Source: Alkalihalobacillus alcalophilus ATCC 27647 = CGMCC 1.3604
GTDB taxonomy: Bacteria > Bacillota > Bacilli > Bacillales > Bacillaceae_D
Reading direction: 5' to 3'
DNA length: 64,000 bases
Assembly: GCF_000292245.2 (NCBI RefSeq)
Contig: NZ_ALPT02000003.1
Location: forward strand, 46,309-110,308
Shown: positions 53,686 to 62,439 of the stretch, in pieces
Position numbering within the stretch: position 1 is the first letter of the stretch
How the letters are laid out: each line of letters begins with the position of its first letter
Notes under the pieces: generated by a model
Seen by the model: only the letters and a program-made list of their open reading frames with translations
Database searches by the model: none
Told to the model about the DNA's origin: nothing
Translations under genes and position numbers: made by a program

Positions 53686-55167
53686 CTATTCGAACCATGA
53701 TTCATCTTCTGCATACTGTTCAGGGGCTTTCCCTTTTCTTTCCTGAACAAATGGATTAAATGGTATGGAATCTACTTCCTGAATTTGCTCTACCTCGACA
53801 GTAAATTTCCACTCATGACCATAATCAAACAAATATAAGAAACGCTGCTTCGGGATCAATCCTAAACCACCTATTAGAATCTGATCTGCATTAGGATGCC
53901 CGTAGTCATCACCTGGAGAGGCAATGCAATCATTTGACCATTTTTCCCCGTCCATAAAAAATGAATAGAGATGGTCATCATCAAAACCGTAGGCACTTAA
54001 AATGATTTCGTGCAGATGTTCCATCGTATGTTTTCCTGTTAAAACAACCTTTCGCCAAAGCCCAGTTGATATTGAAACCTTAAACGTATAAATGCCATCG
54101 ATAAATCTCCTTTTATTTCTTGGCAAAGTTCTTTGCAATTCTTCTTCTGGAAATAAAATCTTAAATGGCTGGAAAAATGGCTGTGAGCTTTGATCAACTT
54201 TCATTCTTTCCAAAATAGCATTGATTACTTCTTCTGGAATATCCGCAAACATCATTTTCTCCAGTTCAAGTTCAGTACCAGGGATCGGATTAATCTCCCC
54301 TTCTTCCCTCCTAAAAGCAATATTCCAAATATTTATATTTCGGTCAATTAGTAAAACCGGGATTACTTTCGCTCCAAAAGCTGTTCCTCTGATCGACTTA
54401 GCAAAATATTCATTCTTCCGAAAAGACATCTCGATTCGTTCTTGATCATTTTCACATTTCCATAATCCGAACCAATCAAGGTATAGAGACAAGGAACTAA
54501 ATATATTAAGATATTTAATTAGAGATGATTCTCTTAAGTCACTATTTTTATTTAATGCTAGGTATTCTGAATTTTTCTGACTAAACAAATAAAATATATC
54601 CTGCAGTAGCACAGGTATCGGGAGCGGTTTATACCTTTGAGCAATAAGCTTTTCCCAATTTACATCAAGCCAAAAAGTTTCGAGCAGGAAGAAGTATTTT
54701 TCTGTATTCGATAAATCCTTGTATAATTGTAGCCGCTCCGTGCCCTTCAGCAGTAATTTCCCTTGTTTTTCAGAGACTTTCTCCAACAGATGGCCACTTA
54801 AAGCCAAATAATAGAAAAAGTGAATATATGGGTAATAGTCTTGCTTAGTATACCTTGTTGCGTGTTCGTTCTGAATCGTCATCCTATTATTTAAGTCTGG
54901 CAAATGTTTCTGTGAAATATATTCCTTTGTTTTTGTTAACTGAACCGGGTGATTTTCAATATAATTAATAAACCGGTCAAAATCACTTATTAATGTTATC
55001 GGAAAGGATTCCTTATTCGTGTCCTTTCCAGATTCCACTTCGAGATTTTCGATACTTGGCGAAGAATCAGTCCAATCCGATAATTCATCAAATGAAAGCT
55101 GTTCCGTTTCTTTATTTATGACAGGAGATTTCAAATTATTTTTCTTTTTGTTAATACCTTTTCCCAA
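53686..55167 (-). CDS. Plasmid pRiA4b ORF-3-like family protein
   Basis: 493 residues. The last 170 residues are a PRiA4_ORF3 domain: TFKVSISTGLWRKVVLTGKH, TMEHLHEIILSAYGFDDDHL and LYLFDYGHEWKFTVEVEQI. The N-terminal 300 residues are helical and unassigned. The family is widespread near mobile elements, and its function is not established. TTG at 55167 is preferred (AAGGTGG 8 bases upstream); the longer frame to 55254 runs into the terminal repeat of MITE element B, which ends about 30 bases upstream of the start. Confidence 0.8.
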   Translation of the reverse strand: MGKGINKKKNNLKSPVINKETEQLSFDELSDWTDSSPSIENLEVESGKDTNKESFPITLISDFDRFINYIENHPVQLTKTKEYISQKHLPDLNNRMTIQNEHATRYTKQDYYPYIHFFYYLALSGHLLEKVSEKQGKLLLKGTERLQLYKDLSNTEKYFFLLETFWLDVNWEKLIAQRYKPLPIPVLLQDIFYLFSQKNSEYLALNKNSDLRESSLIKYLNIFSSLSLYLDWFGLWKCENDQERIEMSFRKNEYFAKSIRGTAFGAKVIPVLLIDRNINIWNIAFRREEGEINPIPGTELELEKMMFADIPEEVINAILERMKVDQSSQPFFQPFKILFPEEELQRTLPRNKRRFIDGIYTFKVSISTGLWRKVVLTGKHTMEHLHEIILSAYGFDDDHLYSFFMDGEKWSNDCIASPGDDYGHPNADQILIGGLGLIPKQRFLYLFDYGHEWKFTVEVEQIQEVDSIPFNPFVQERKGKAPEQYAEDESWFE

Positions 55168-55197
55168 AATTAATTCCACCTTTCTAGGAGCCGTTAG

Positions 55198-55476
55198 GAA
55201 GCACAGGGACGGTTCTCGTGCTTCTCTCCCCCTCCCTTTCCTTAGGTGTGCCAACCGCCCACCGTTTATGTAGTTTCTATAAATAATCTAGCAAATCCAA
55301 CCTTTTAAACTTATTGTTAATTAAAGATAATAACCTCTTACTAACTTAATCTGTTCGATAAAGTCTAGCAATCTTCAGGTCGTTCCCAGCACCAAAAACT
55401 AAAACTAACGAACTTCTCAGAAGCTATCCGTTTACGAATTTGCAAAAGAGAAGCAAGAGAACCGTCCCCATGCTTC
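55198..55476. mobile_element. MITE-like element B, complete copy
   Basis: 279 bp bounded by GAAGCACAGGGACGGTTCTC on the left and GAGAACCGTCCCCATGCTTC on the right, with further pairing CGTGCTTCTC/GAGAAGCA. It contains no gene. The right tip supplies the TGA stop codon of the neighbouring DUF6037-like gene (TGAAGC), so insertion was exactly at or just beyond that coding end. Shares its interior with elements A and C. Confidence 0.9.
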
Positions 55477-56053
55477 ACACTTCATTAAGTTTGGTTAAAT
55501 CCTCACTATTTGCTACATCGGTCCAACATGAACTAATATTTTTATCACTGCATACCTGTGCCTTTTCATCCCCAAATGCACTTTTTGTTTTCTCAAGATT
55601 TTCGGGTCTTACTTTTCGTCCAGCAGGGTTCTTATACCAACCAAAGAAATAAATTTTGTCTCTTTCTTCTATCTTTCTTACATCTGCCGCAATATTTAAG
55701 ACCTCTGTATATTTTGGTCTTTTAGAAAACTCCGCTGGAACTTTTTTATTTAAAACCTCAAAAAAATCTTTTGGTTTAAATGTGTGATTCGGATCATATT
55801 TAAAATCAAGATAAGCAACCAGTTTATTGTAATCTTTTAGATAACTGCTTACTTTATATCCCTTTTTAATTTCCAACTCAAATACTTCTGGTTTTGTTCC
55901 AAGTGTTGTTAAATATAATCTATAAGGAATTACATCTACTAAAAATATACAGCTAAATCCTTTTCCGTTATATTCAAATGGAAATACTACCCTATCTTCA
56001 CTTTTATTAATCATATCTTGATGCAAAACTCTTAATCCAGTAAATTCAAACAT
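55475..56053 (-). CDS. DUF6037-like protein paired with an HNH nuclease
   Basis: 192 residues. Opening MFEFTGLRVLHQDMINK and the later VVFPFEYNGKGFSCIFLVD and RLYLTTLGTKPEVFELEI resemble DUF6037, a family I associate with defence neighbourhoods; the assignment is from memory. ERDKIYFFGWYKNPAGRKVR lies near the end. No catalytic motif is obvious. ATG 56053 has AAAGGGG 8 bases upstream. It follows the HNH gene by about 15 bases and is presumably translated with it. Its stop codon lies in a MITE tip, so the true C-terminus may have been longer. Confidence 0.65.
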   Translation of the reverse strand: MFEFTGLRVLHQDMINKSEDRVVFPFEYNGKGFSCIFLVDVIPYRLYLTTLGTKPEVFELEIKKGYKVSSYLKDYNKLVAYLDFKYDPNHTFKPKDFFEVLNKKVPAEFSKRPKYTEVLNIAADVRKIEERDKIYFFGWYKNPAGRKVRPENLEKTKSAFGDEKAQVCSDKNISSCWTDVANSEDLTKLNEV

Positions 56054-56069
56054 TCTCATTTCCCCCTTT

Positions 56070-56840
56070 TCAAAAATTAGTTTTAATCATCTGTTTTTTC
56101 ATATAATCTAGAAAGCAATCAACAGGCTTATCATTCCACTTCTTACTATGTACTGCACGATGGCAATTTGCACATAGCATCATTAAATCTATTCCTTTAG
56201 TTATTCTTTCACCCATATATAATGGTAAAACATGATGGCCCTCTATAAAATCAATTCCATATGATTTTTTAAACGAGAAATTGCATGCCTCACAAAAAAG
56301 GCTACCATTCTTTTTAACAAATTCCCTTTTTGCGTAATTTACAATTACAGAATTACGTTCAACTTGATAGTGAATACGTTGTCGTCTTATCCCTTCAACT
56401 GCTTCTACCTTATTTGTCTTTTCATTATAAACAATAGAGAATCCACTTTCTTCATTTTCACTTATGAACTTAGTAAATGCTGTATGTAAGCTATCCTTAA
56501 TTTCCCAAATAAATAATTTATCTTTGTAATATCCATTGTAAAAGTGACTCCAATAACGCTCCTTTTTACTTCTTTTTCTTATATCTTCAACAAAAATATA
56601 TCCCTTATTTCTTAAATTCTTTACTGTTTCCACCATTGATCTGTTATAGGTCTGATATGGACGTCCAGTTATTTCTGATATTTGTTTTGCAGAGCCACTA
56701 CCATCCATTTCAAACATTAAAGTATAAATTGCCTCCATTAAAATAGGCGAAAAACAATTATCCTCTTGTAACATTGCGAACCATTCATCAACGGTAAAGC
56801 TTTGTACATTTGTTGGATAGTAATTTAATGCCTCTTTCAT
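56070..56840 (-). CDS. HNH endonuclease
   Basis: 256 residues. C-terminal HNH domain with FCEACNFSFKK, GHHVLPLYMGE and LCANCHRAVHSKKW: two CxxC zinc pairs and the His/Asn/His catalytic set of McrA-type nucleases. The first 120 residues include a winged-helix-like part (KQISEITGRPYQTYNRSM). A Mrr/McrA-like restriction enzyme or a toxin acting on DNA is likely. ATG 56840 follows GGGTGATTGAA. It pairs with the DUF6037-like gene; no methyltransferase is nearby, so if it is a restriction enzyme it should recognise modified or foreign DNA. Confidence 0.82.
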   Translation of the reverse strand: MKEALNYYPTNVQSFTVDEWFAMLQEDNCFSPILMEAIYTLMFEMDGSGSAKQISEITGRPYQTYNRSMVETVKNLRNKGYIFVEDIRKRSKKERYWSHFYNGYYKDKLFIWEIKDSLHTAFTKFISENEESGFSIVYNEKTNKVEAVEGIRRQRIHYQVERNSVIVNYAKREFVKKNGSLFCEACNFSFKKSYGIDFIEGHHVLPLYMGERITKGIDLMMLCANCHRAVHSKKWNDKPVDCFLDYMKKQMIKTNF

Positions 56841-56880
56841 TTCAATCACCCGTCCTAAATTTATTTATATTGCACTGCAG

Positions 56881-57005
56881 GAAGCACAGGGACAGTTCTC
56901 GCGCTTCTCCCCCCCCTCCCTTTCCTTAGGTGAGCCCACCGTTTATGTAGTTTCTATAAATAATCTAGCAAATCCAACCTTTTAAACTTATTGTTAATTA
57001 AGGAT
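56881..57005. mobile_element. MITE-like element C, truncated
   Basis: The left 125 bp of the family: GAAGCACAGGGACAGTTCTC, then a stretch almost identical to element B up to TTGTTAATTA. After 57005 the similarity stops and no right terminal repeat follows. It lies about 40 bases upstream of the HNH gene start. Confidence 0.82.
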
Positions 57006-57287
57006 ATATAAAGGATGTTCACTACTGCTCTGTCGATTTAAATAGCTCACTCCAAACATTATAGGCGAATTAGATATTGAAAAAATGAAAGTGGCATTAA
57101 AAGTGACATTAAGCCAACGTAGTAACAAAGAATAAAGTTTTTAGAGGAGAAAATGGATATAAAGAAGGTAACCATTGGGCTATCTTCTTTATTCGCTTTA
57201 GAATTACGATCTTGATTTACGAACCTGACACAGTGAAGTTAAATTATAAGGGTCCTTGTTAATCAAAAAAGGTTGAATTGTGCATTG
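57006..57287. other. Gap with gene debris
   Basis: No intact gene. On the plus strand an AGAGGAG site precedes ATG 57153, which reads MDIKKVTIGLSSLFALELRS and stops: it looks like the start of an exported protein that has lost its body. Just upstream a short open tail (DIEKMKVALKVTLSQRSNKE) ends at 57135. Both may be remnants of genes displaced by the neighbouring mobile DNA. Confidence 0.4.
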
Positions 57288-58082
57288 CTATAAATGGTTT
57301 AGGTAATTGTTGAAGTCTAACTCATTTAATTCATAAGTATTACTCCATTCATAATACTTAATATTTTTTAGGAAGCTATGGAAGTTACTATCCTTTAATA
57401 ACTTTATTACTAATGAAACCTGTTCTCTATTTTTTCTACTACCTTCGCTATTATTAAAGCCTGAGTTTTTAATTATCGTCCTAATCATTCCTAATAATAA
57501 ATCAATTGTCTCAAGACCAACCTGTTGCTGTTTTGGAACATATTTACTGCTTTTAATTTTATAATTTTCTCCCCTATAAATAGCTTGTACATTTAATTGC
57601 TTAGGTAATGTTTCAGCCAACTGAACTTCTTTTTTTCTATATTCCTCAGCATCCTCAATAAAAATATGTGTATTAACCTGCAAATGTGTACCGAACTTAC
57701 GCAAAAGCCCATACACAATTCGTTCTGGTAATTTCATGTATATAGATGAAAAGAACAGACTTGGATCTACATCTGTAAAATCTCTTGCATTCATCTTGAT
57801 GATCGTTTGATCATAATTAAACACATTCATTTTTATTAATTCTTGATAGTTCATCATTTGTTTGATTATTTTCCAAATAGTATTTCTTTCCCTACTGTCA
57901 CCCTTATAATCAACCCAATGTAACTTTTTATTTCTAATAATTTGATTCAGATCTTCTATTTCGCTTCTAAGATAAATTTCTTCTGGAATAGCTAATGCAC
58001 CCATTAAATGAGGACGATCGCTACTATTTTTTCCACTTTCATCAAAAAAGATGTTTAAATTAAAGACTGTTTGTCCATTCAT
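57288..58082 (-). CDS. DUF3800 domain protein
   Basis: 264 residues. NIFFDESGKNSSDRPHLMGA (first acidic residues), HIFIEDAEEYRKKEV (Glu/Asp) and GLETIDLLLGMIRTIIKN (Asp) are the spaced acidic motifs of DUF3800, which has an RNase H-like fold and occurs often in defence islands and phages. Probably a metal-dependent nuclease, unproven. AAAGAGGTATTAG precedes the ATG. It stands alone, between MITE debris and the DnaA-box cluster. Confidence 0.8.
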   Translation of the reverse strand: MNGQTVFNLNIFFDESGKNSSDRPHLMGALAIPEEIYLRSEIEDLNQIIRNKKLHWVDYKGDSRERNTIWKIIKQMMNYQELIKMNVFNYDQTIIKMNARDFTDVDPSLFFSSIYMKLPERIVYGLLRKFGTHLQVNTHIFIEDAEEYRKKEVQLAETLPKQLNVQAIYRGENYKIKSSKYVPKQQQVGLETIDLLLGMIRTIIKNSGFNNSEGSRKNREQVSLVIKLLKDSNFHSFLKNIKYYEWSNTYELNELDFNNYLNHL

Positions 58083-58305
58083 ATACTAATACCTCTTTAC
58101 AAAAGTTATAAAATCATACATAATAGTAACTAATAAATAATATACTAATTACATAACTCATCGTGCCATTGAATTAACGATGCGTTAAGTTTACTTAAAA
58201 CTACTTGTGGAGCCCATGTATTTCCGCACGTAGTTTTTTAGTTTATACTTAATGTTGATAAAACGAATGCAGATAAAGTGTAACAAAACAATCTCCTGAA
58301 ATTGC

Positions 58306-58428
58306 TGTGGATAAGCTGCCTCACAACCATTTTTGTGGACAAGTTTGTGGAGTAAGGTAGTTATCTTTGGATAAGTTCATTTGGATTATCATGAAAAAAT
58401 AAGAGCGATCACTTGAAAGTGTGGATAA
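58306..58428 (+). promoter_or_regulatory. Cluster of DnaA-box sequences
   Basis: Two exact TGTGGATAA boxes (58306-58314 and 58420-58428, complement of TTATCCACA) and two one-mismatch boxes, TGTGGACAA (58334-58342) and TTTGGATAA (58366-58374), all in the same orientation within 123 bp. TTGTGGAGTAA at 58345 is a further weak match. The 58083-58539 gap holds no gene. It may be a DnaA-binding cluster, or the origin of an integrated plasmid; no replication gene is adjacent. Confidence 0.6.
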
Positions 58429-58539
58429 ACTAAAAACTTAACCTTCCTTATTCAACCGGATAAAAGTCTATACTGTTTTTAAACTAGGCAATATTATCGT
58501 CCGCTTTTCAAAACACAATATAACATAGCCTATGTCCTT

Positions 58540-59355
58540 CTAAATAAACAATGGAGCTATCAGCTCATATAATTTTCTGCTACTTTCTACTGCTGTCACT
58601 GCCAAAGGTACCGTTTTTAATAAGTTTTGAATTGTATTAATAGCTGTCTTCAGAACTTCTTTTTTGGGTTTTTCTTCAGCTGTCTCAGTTTCAATAAGCT
58701 GAGCTTGAGATAATAAAATATTTTTTATATCCTTATTATTTGCCAACTCAATTTCAATATTAGCTTTCAGCTCAGTAATTAAACTTGCAATCTCCGATTG
58801 GTTTACCTGAATATTTTGTGTTGCATTTAAGGTACTGTTGTCATTTGATATGTTTACCTGTGCTTGACCTCCACTTACATTTATCATAAATCTACTCTCC
58901 TCATCATATCCCATATCTGTTGCAATATCAGATAAATAAACATTAATTCCATCTACAAAAGGCATTACAACTCGATTTCCAAATTCTTTTACCATATCTT
59001 GATACTTTTTGGAGGATGTATAACCCCAACCAAGTGCAGATGTTTGAACTGAAGTATTTTCACTGATATATTTCAAAATTTGGTATACATAGTTAATTTC
59101 CTGTTCAGGTGTATCACCAGTTGACAAAACAAGTCGACCATAACTTGCAGATACCTGCTTAATTTCGTCTTGCAAGTTAGGATATTCTACGAAAATACTT
59201 TTAATATATTCATTAATTATAGGCGTATCATCAATATATTCAATAAACATTTTAATAATTGAATTGATTTCATTATAATGAGCATTTAAAACTCTTGAAG
59301 CCATCTGTCTGAATTTTCTACTTGTTTTCTTTAATTCCTTTTTATTAATTTCCAC
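58540..59355 (-). CDS. Unknown protein of a zinc-ribbon gene pair
   Basis: About 271 residues. The N-terminal 140 residues are helical. A central beta segment, QAQVNISNDNSTLNATQNIQ, resembles a linker seen in some AbiTii-like and other presumed defence proteins. Then comes a charged helix, and a C-terminal hydrophobic end (TVPLAVTAVESSRKLYELIA) could insert into a membrane. No named domain is certain. I prefer GTG 59355, with GGGGA upstream; the frame also opens with GTG 59370. It overlaps the end of the zinc-ribbon gene, so the two are translated together. Confidence 0.55.
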   Translation of the reverse strand: MEINKKELKKTSRKFRQMASRVLNAHYNEINSIIKMFIEYIDDTPIINEYIKSIFVEYPNLQDEIKQVSASYGRLVLSTGDTPEQEINYVYQILKYISENTSVQTSALGWGYTSSKKYQDMVKEFGNRVVMPFVDGINVYLSDIATDMGYDEESRFMINVSGGQAQVNISNDNSTLNATQNIQVNQSEIASLITELKANIEIELANNKDIKNILLSQAQLIETETAEEKPKKEVLKTAINTIQNLLKTVPLAVTAVESSRKLYELIAPLFI

Positions 59356-59803
59356 TTTGCATTTCCCCACAAAACGGACAATATCCGCCTTCCATTTTTA
59401 AGTTTGGACTAATTTTAGCTTCCTTGTGACAACATCTATATGTTTGAACTTCTAAGTTATCTATTCTTGAAAAAATCGGATCAATAGAATCCTTTTTTAT
59501 TTTTTGACCAGGTTTATATTTTATGTTTCCACCCTTGAATGTTTTACTTAATTTTTTGCTGAAATCATTAAGCAAATCTGATACATGGTTATTAGCCATT
59601 TTCATAGCTATATCAAATACCTCTTCAGTAATCAAACTGTCGGGAGTCAATCCGCAGTTTGGACACCAAATTTGAAGTTGTGAATCATCTTCAAAATCAG
59701 TAGGTGTCATTTTAAAAAACTCGCCACAAAGAGAACACTGTAGAAGAACAAATCCATCCAAATCCGATGGAATAGAAATATTAAATGTTACATCCTCCGA
59801 CAT
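59345..59803 (-). CDS. Zinc-ribbon protein, first gene of a two-gene unit
   Basis: 152 residues with two metal-binding sites: LLQCSLCGEFFKM with IWCPNCGLTPD, and RCCHKEAKISP with GGYCPFCGEMQ. Between them is a Lys-rich stretch containing ITEEVFDIAMKMANNHVSDL. I do not recognise it beyond zinc-ribbon character. ATG 59803 is chosen because GAAAGGAG lies 8 bases upstream; the frame starts 6 codons earlier. It overlaps the next gene by about 11 bases, suggesting that the products form a complex or a toxin-antitoxin-like pair. Confidence 0.65.
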   Translation of the reverse strand: MSEDVTFNISIPSDLDGFVLLQCSLCGEFFKMTPTDFEDDSQLQIWCPNCGLTPDSLITEEVFDIAMKMANNHVSDLLNDFSKKLSKTFKGGNIKYKPGQKIKKDSIDPIFSRIDNLEVQTYRCCHKEAKISPNLKMEGGYCPFCGEMQSGN

Positions 59804-59995
59804 ATTAACAACTCCTTTCACCTTTTATTTGTAATAAAACTATTAAATTTACCTTATCATAAACTAAAACAAAAACATATTAACTTAATTAAAGAGAACG
59901 TTCACTATAAACCTTACTTTTTAATATCAGATTTCTAAAATTTTTGGGGGGTTCGTGGTTATAGTGGTTGATATATTCTTTTATTCCAAGTCTAG

Positions 59996-60882
59996 CTATT
60001 AAATATTGCAGGAACGCCTTTCGTAAAGGCTTGGTTCACTGCTGCTATGACAAATTCAATATCTAGTGATTGTTCCAGTTCCCATGAAATAATGTACCTT
60101 GAAAACCAATCAATAATGGCTACCAGATACATCCATCCTTTTTCTTATCGAATGTACGTTATGTCTGTTGCCCACACATGGTTTGGATGGGAAGTGGCCA
60201 GATTTCGTAGAAGGTAAGGATAGACTCGATGTTGATGATTTCGTTTACTAAGATTAGGCGCAGGTGAAATCCCTTGTAGGCCCATTTCTCTAATATGCCT
60301 TTGAACGGCTTTACGATTGATGATCAATCCCTGTTGATTAAGCACGGCTGTCATCCTACGAGAGCCATAGTAAGGAGTTTTTGTATAGATCTCATCGATA
60401 CGGTGTTTGATCAAGATTTCTTCCGGATCTGGTGGAACAGGCTTATAGTAGAGACTTGAGCGATTCAACCCTAGTAATTCAGCTTGTTTCTTTAATGCGA
60501 GTTCTGAATCTTCCCATTCTATCATGGCTATTCGTTCTTCTCTAGGCTTTAAAGCCAGTTTTTTTTTAGCCACGATAGTTCCGTGGTTAATCGTCCGACT
60601 TCGGCATATAAGGTTTCAATCTGTTGTTCATACTCCTCCTTCATCTTGTCGGCCTTTTTAGTAGATGGATCAAAAGCTGAGGGTAACTGATCCAAAGCAG
60701 CTTTATTCCATTGCGTAATTGGTTTACATGAATCCCATACGCAGATGAAATTTCGTTTAAGGTTTTTTCTTCCTTGAGCATTTCTAGTACAACTTGAGCC
60801 TTGAAGTCTTTTGTATACCGTTTTCATTTCGTCATGATCTACCTTAAATTCTCCTTTCTGTGTGTCTGAATTTATGGGTCCA
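59996..60882 (-). mobile_element. IS3-family insertion sequence remnant
   Basis: The right end is intact: the minus strand starts TGGACCCATAAATTCAGACA at 60882. OrfA begins MTK, hits a TGA, then continues KRYTKDFKAQVVLEMLKEEK, with a frameshift before KAALDQLPSAFDP. OrfB (60573-60145) has the HTH_21 and first catalytic Asp (HVWATDITYIR), a TAA stop, then an open continuation with AIIDWFSRYIISWELEQSL. It is cut off after VPAIFN at about 59996, so the last catalytic Glu is missing. It cannot move by itself. Several independent lesions show genuine decay rather than sequencing error. Confidence 0.9.
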
Positions 60883-60990
60883 TTATAGTCTTTCCACTGC
60901 GGTATCTTGTGTTTCCTTCGTTAAATTCAATGCAATGCAGAATTTTTCGTACACATCTACATCAACCGTAAAAGTTACACTTTTATCCAC
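60883..60990 (-). pseudogene. Truncated small gene, ribbon-helix-helix antitoxin-like
   Basis: GTG at 60990 after AAAGGGGATG reads DKSVTFTVDVDVYEKFCIAL and on to TAVERL, then a stop exactly at the IS3 end. The beta strand followed by two helices resembles the N-terminus of RHH-type DNA-binding antitoxins. I infer that the IS insertion removed its 3' part. The 60991-61164 stretch beyond it has no gene. Confidence 0.55.
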
Positions 60991-61164
60991 TGTTTACACA
61001 TCCCCTTTACATTCACTATTTAGAAAATTACACCATATACATTTGTATTTTATAGATACTCATAAACTAATTTTGTATTTACTCATTACAGGAACATAAT
61101 AAAAAACACCCTACATATATTTTCTGCAAGGTATCATATCCTGATAATGATTTGTTATTCACTT

Positions 61165-61269
61165 CTACTTGTCTACATATACGCTCATGCCTGATTTGAA
61201 TTCCACCTCAAATCCGACATCGTGTACGTGTACCGTAATTTTCTCAATAAGCCTCCTTACCAACTGCCA
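61165..61269 (-). pseudogene. Serine recombinase C-terminal fragment
   Basis: The minus strand reads LVRRLIEKITVHVHDVGFEV then EFKSGMSVYVDK and a stop. This is the closing segment of large serine recombinases/resolvases, in which RxLIEKITVH and VEFKSG are recurrent. No upstream part remains: the frame ends at the adjacent HEPN-like gene. It is the scar of a phage or integrative element once inserted here. Confidence 0.7.
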
Positions 61270-62439
61270 TCACGTAGCTTTAATTTCAAATATCATTTTG
61301 TCTAAATACTCATTTAAGTTTATTTCATCCTTTACTTTCTTCATTGCAATCTCAATGGCAATTGTTGCCGAACCAAGCTTATTTTGATTCTCATCTACAA
61401 TACAAATTTGAGTGCTTTTAAAATTATCTCTTACGAATTCGTCATCATATATTGCAGAAGATAGTTGATCTAAGCATTGCGACGCATGAATTAATGATGA
61501 TTCAACATCATGACCGATTTTTCCCCTTACATTTAAACAAAAAACCTCTGACTGCTCTTCTGTTGAATCAAATTCAAAACCAACGATTTGCAAATTGTGA
61601 ATTATGTGCAATAATGATGATTCAAATCTGATATCAAAATTTACTCCCTCACCTAATTCCGCTACTATTTCCTCCATATAATTTAAGTAGGTTAATATCT
61701 GTGCTAATCTAATAGTTCTATAAATGTCCTGTGTCCAATAAACTATTCTGTAAAATGCTTCGATTGATATAGTTTGTGTCCGGATATTTGGTCTCCCATA
61801 TTTAACTGCTATGTTGTCTTTGCTTAATATGTATGATTTATGAGCTGCGATATTTCTCCATTGATTTGTTGATACAGAATAAAGAGGATCTTCAAGAAAT
61901 AAATTAACATCTTTTTTGAATTGATTTGGAAAATTTCTTATTAAATTTCCGAAATCAGAATCTGAATTATCAACAACGGTTTGATTCAACTTTAATTTAA
62001 CTAATTTATCTAAGAGCTTAAATCTTGGTTTAAATACACCTTCAAGAGTTTCGTCAATAATTTTAAAATAGGAAGTTATTTTATCTCTTTCTGAAAGAGT
62101 TGCAATGTCTGGTTGGGTTAGAACATTCGTCATCCACTTTGAATCAGTTCTTGAAATATCATTAAGAGACTCAGCAAATATTTTAATTGCTAGTTCCTTG
62201 TTGGTGTTTAAACACTCCTTGTAAAAATCAAATGTCCACTCAAATAATCTTAAATACTCTGGCTTTTCACTCAATCTTATGTAATTGATAATTTCAGTCT
62301 TTAATAGATCTTTGTTCTTTTCTAAAATAGTATCGCTTATGAAATACTTACCTAGCTTTAGCTTTATCAAAGCTTTCCAATCATCTACTGAAAATTCTTT
62401 TGAAAGTTTCAGGTCCTCATAAATTTTATCTCGTCTCAA
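61270..62439 (-). CDS. Large unknown protein with an Rx4H (HEPN-like) motif
   Basis: 389 residues, mostly helical, soluble. NQWRNIAAHKSYIL (Arg about 195, His about 200) matches the Rx4-6H pattern, in its RNxxxH form, of HEPN ribonucleases, which are common effectors of defence and toxin-antitoxin systems. The rest (FEWTFDFYKECLNTNKELA, EAFYRIVYWTQDIYRTIRLA) is unassigned. TTG 62439 is favoured (GGGGGAGG 5 bases upstream); the frame reaches 62493. It lies between a recombinase scar and a transposase fragment. HEPN assignment rests on a short motif and context. Confidence 0.6.
   Translation of the reverse strand: MRRDKIYEDLKLSKEFSVDDWKALIKLKLGKYFISDTILEKNKDLLKTEIINYIRLSEKPEYLRLFEWTFDFYKECLNTNKELAIKIFAESLNDISRTDSKWMTNVLTQPDIATLSERDKITSYFKIIDETLEGVFKPRFKLLDKLVKLKLNQTVVDNSDSDFGNLIRNFPNQFKKDVNLFLEDPLYSVSTNQWRNIAAHKSYILSKDNIAVKYGRPNIRTQTISIEAFYRIVYWTQDIYRTIRLAQILTYLNYMEEIVAELGEGVNFDIRFESSLLHIIHNLQIVGFEFDSTEEQSEVFCLNVRGKIGHDVESSLIHASQCLDQLSSAIYDDEFVRDNFKSTQICIVDENQNKLGSATIAIEIAMKKVKDEINLNEYLDKMIFEIKAT

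Noticed and set aside
58306..58428. Reading the DnaA-box cluster as the chromosomal origin oriC
   Set aside because: No dnaA, dnaN, rpmH, parAB or other origin-region genes lie nearby, and the surroundings are accessory.
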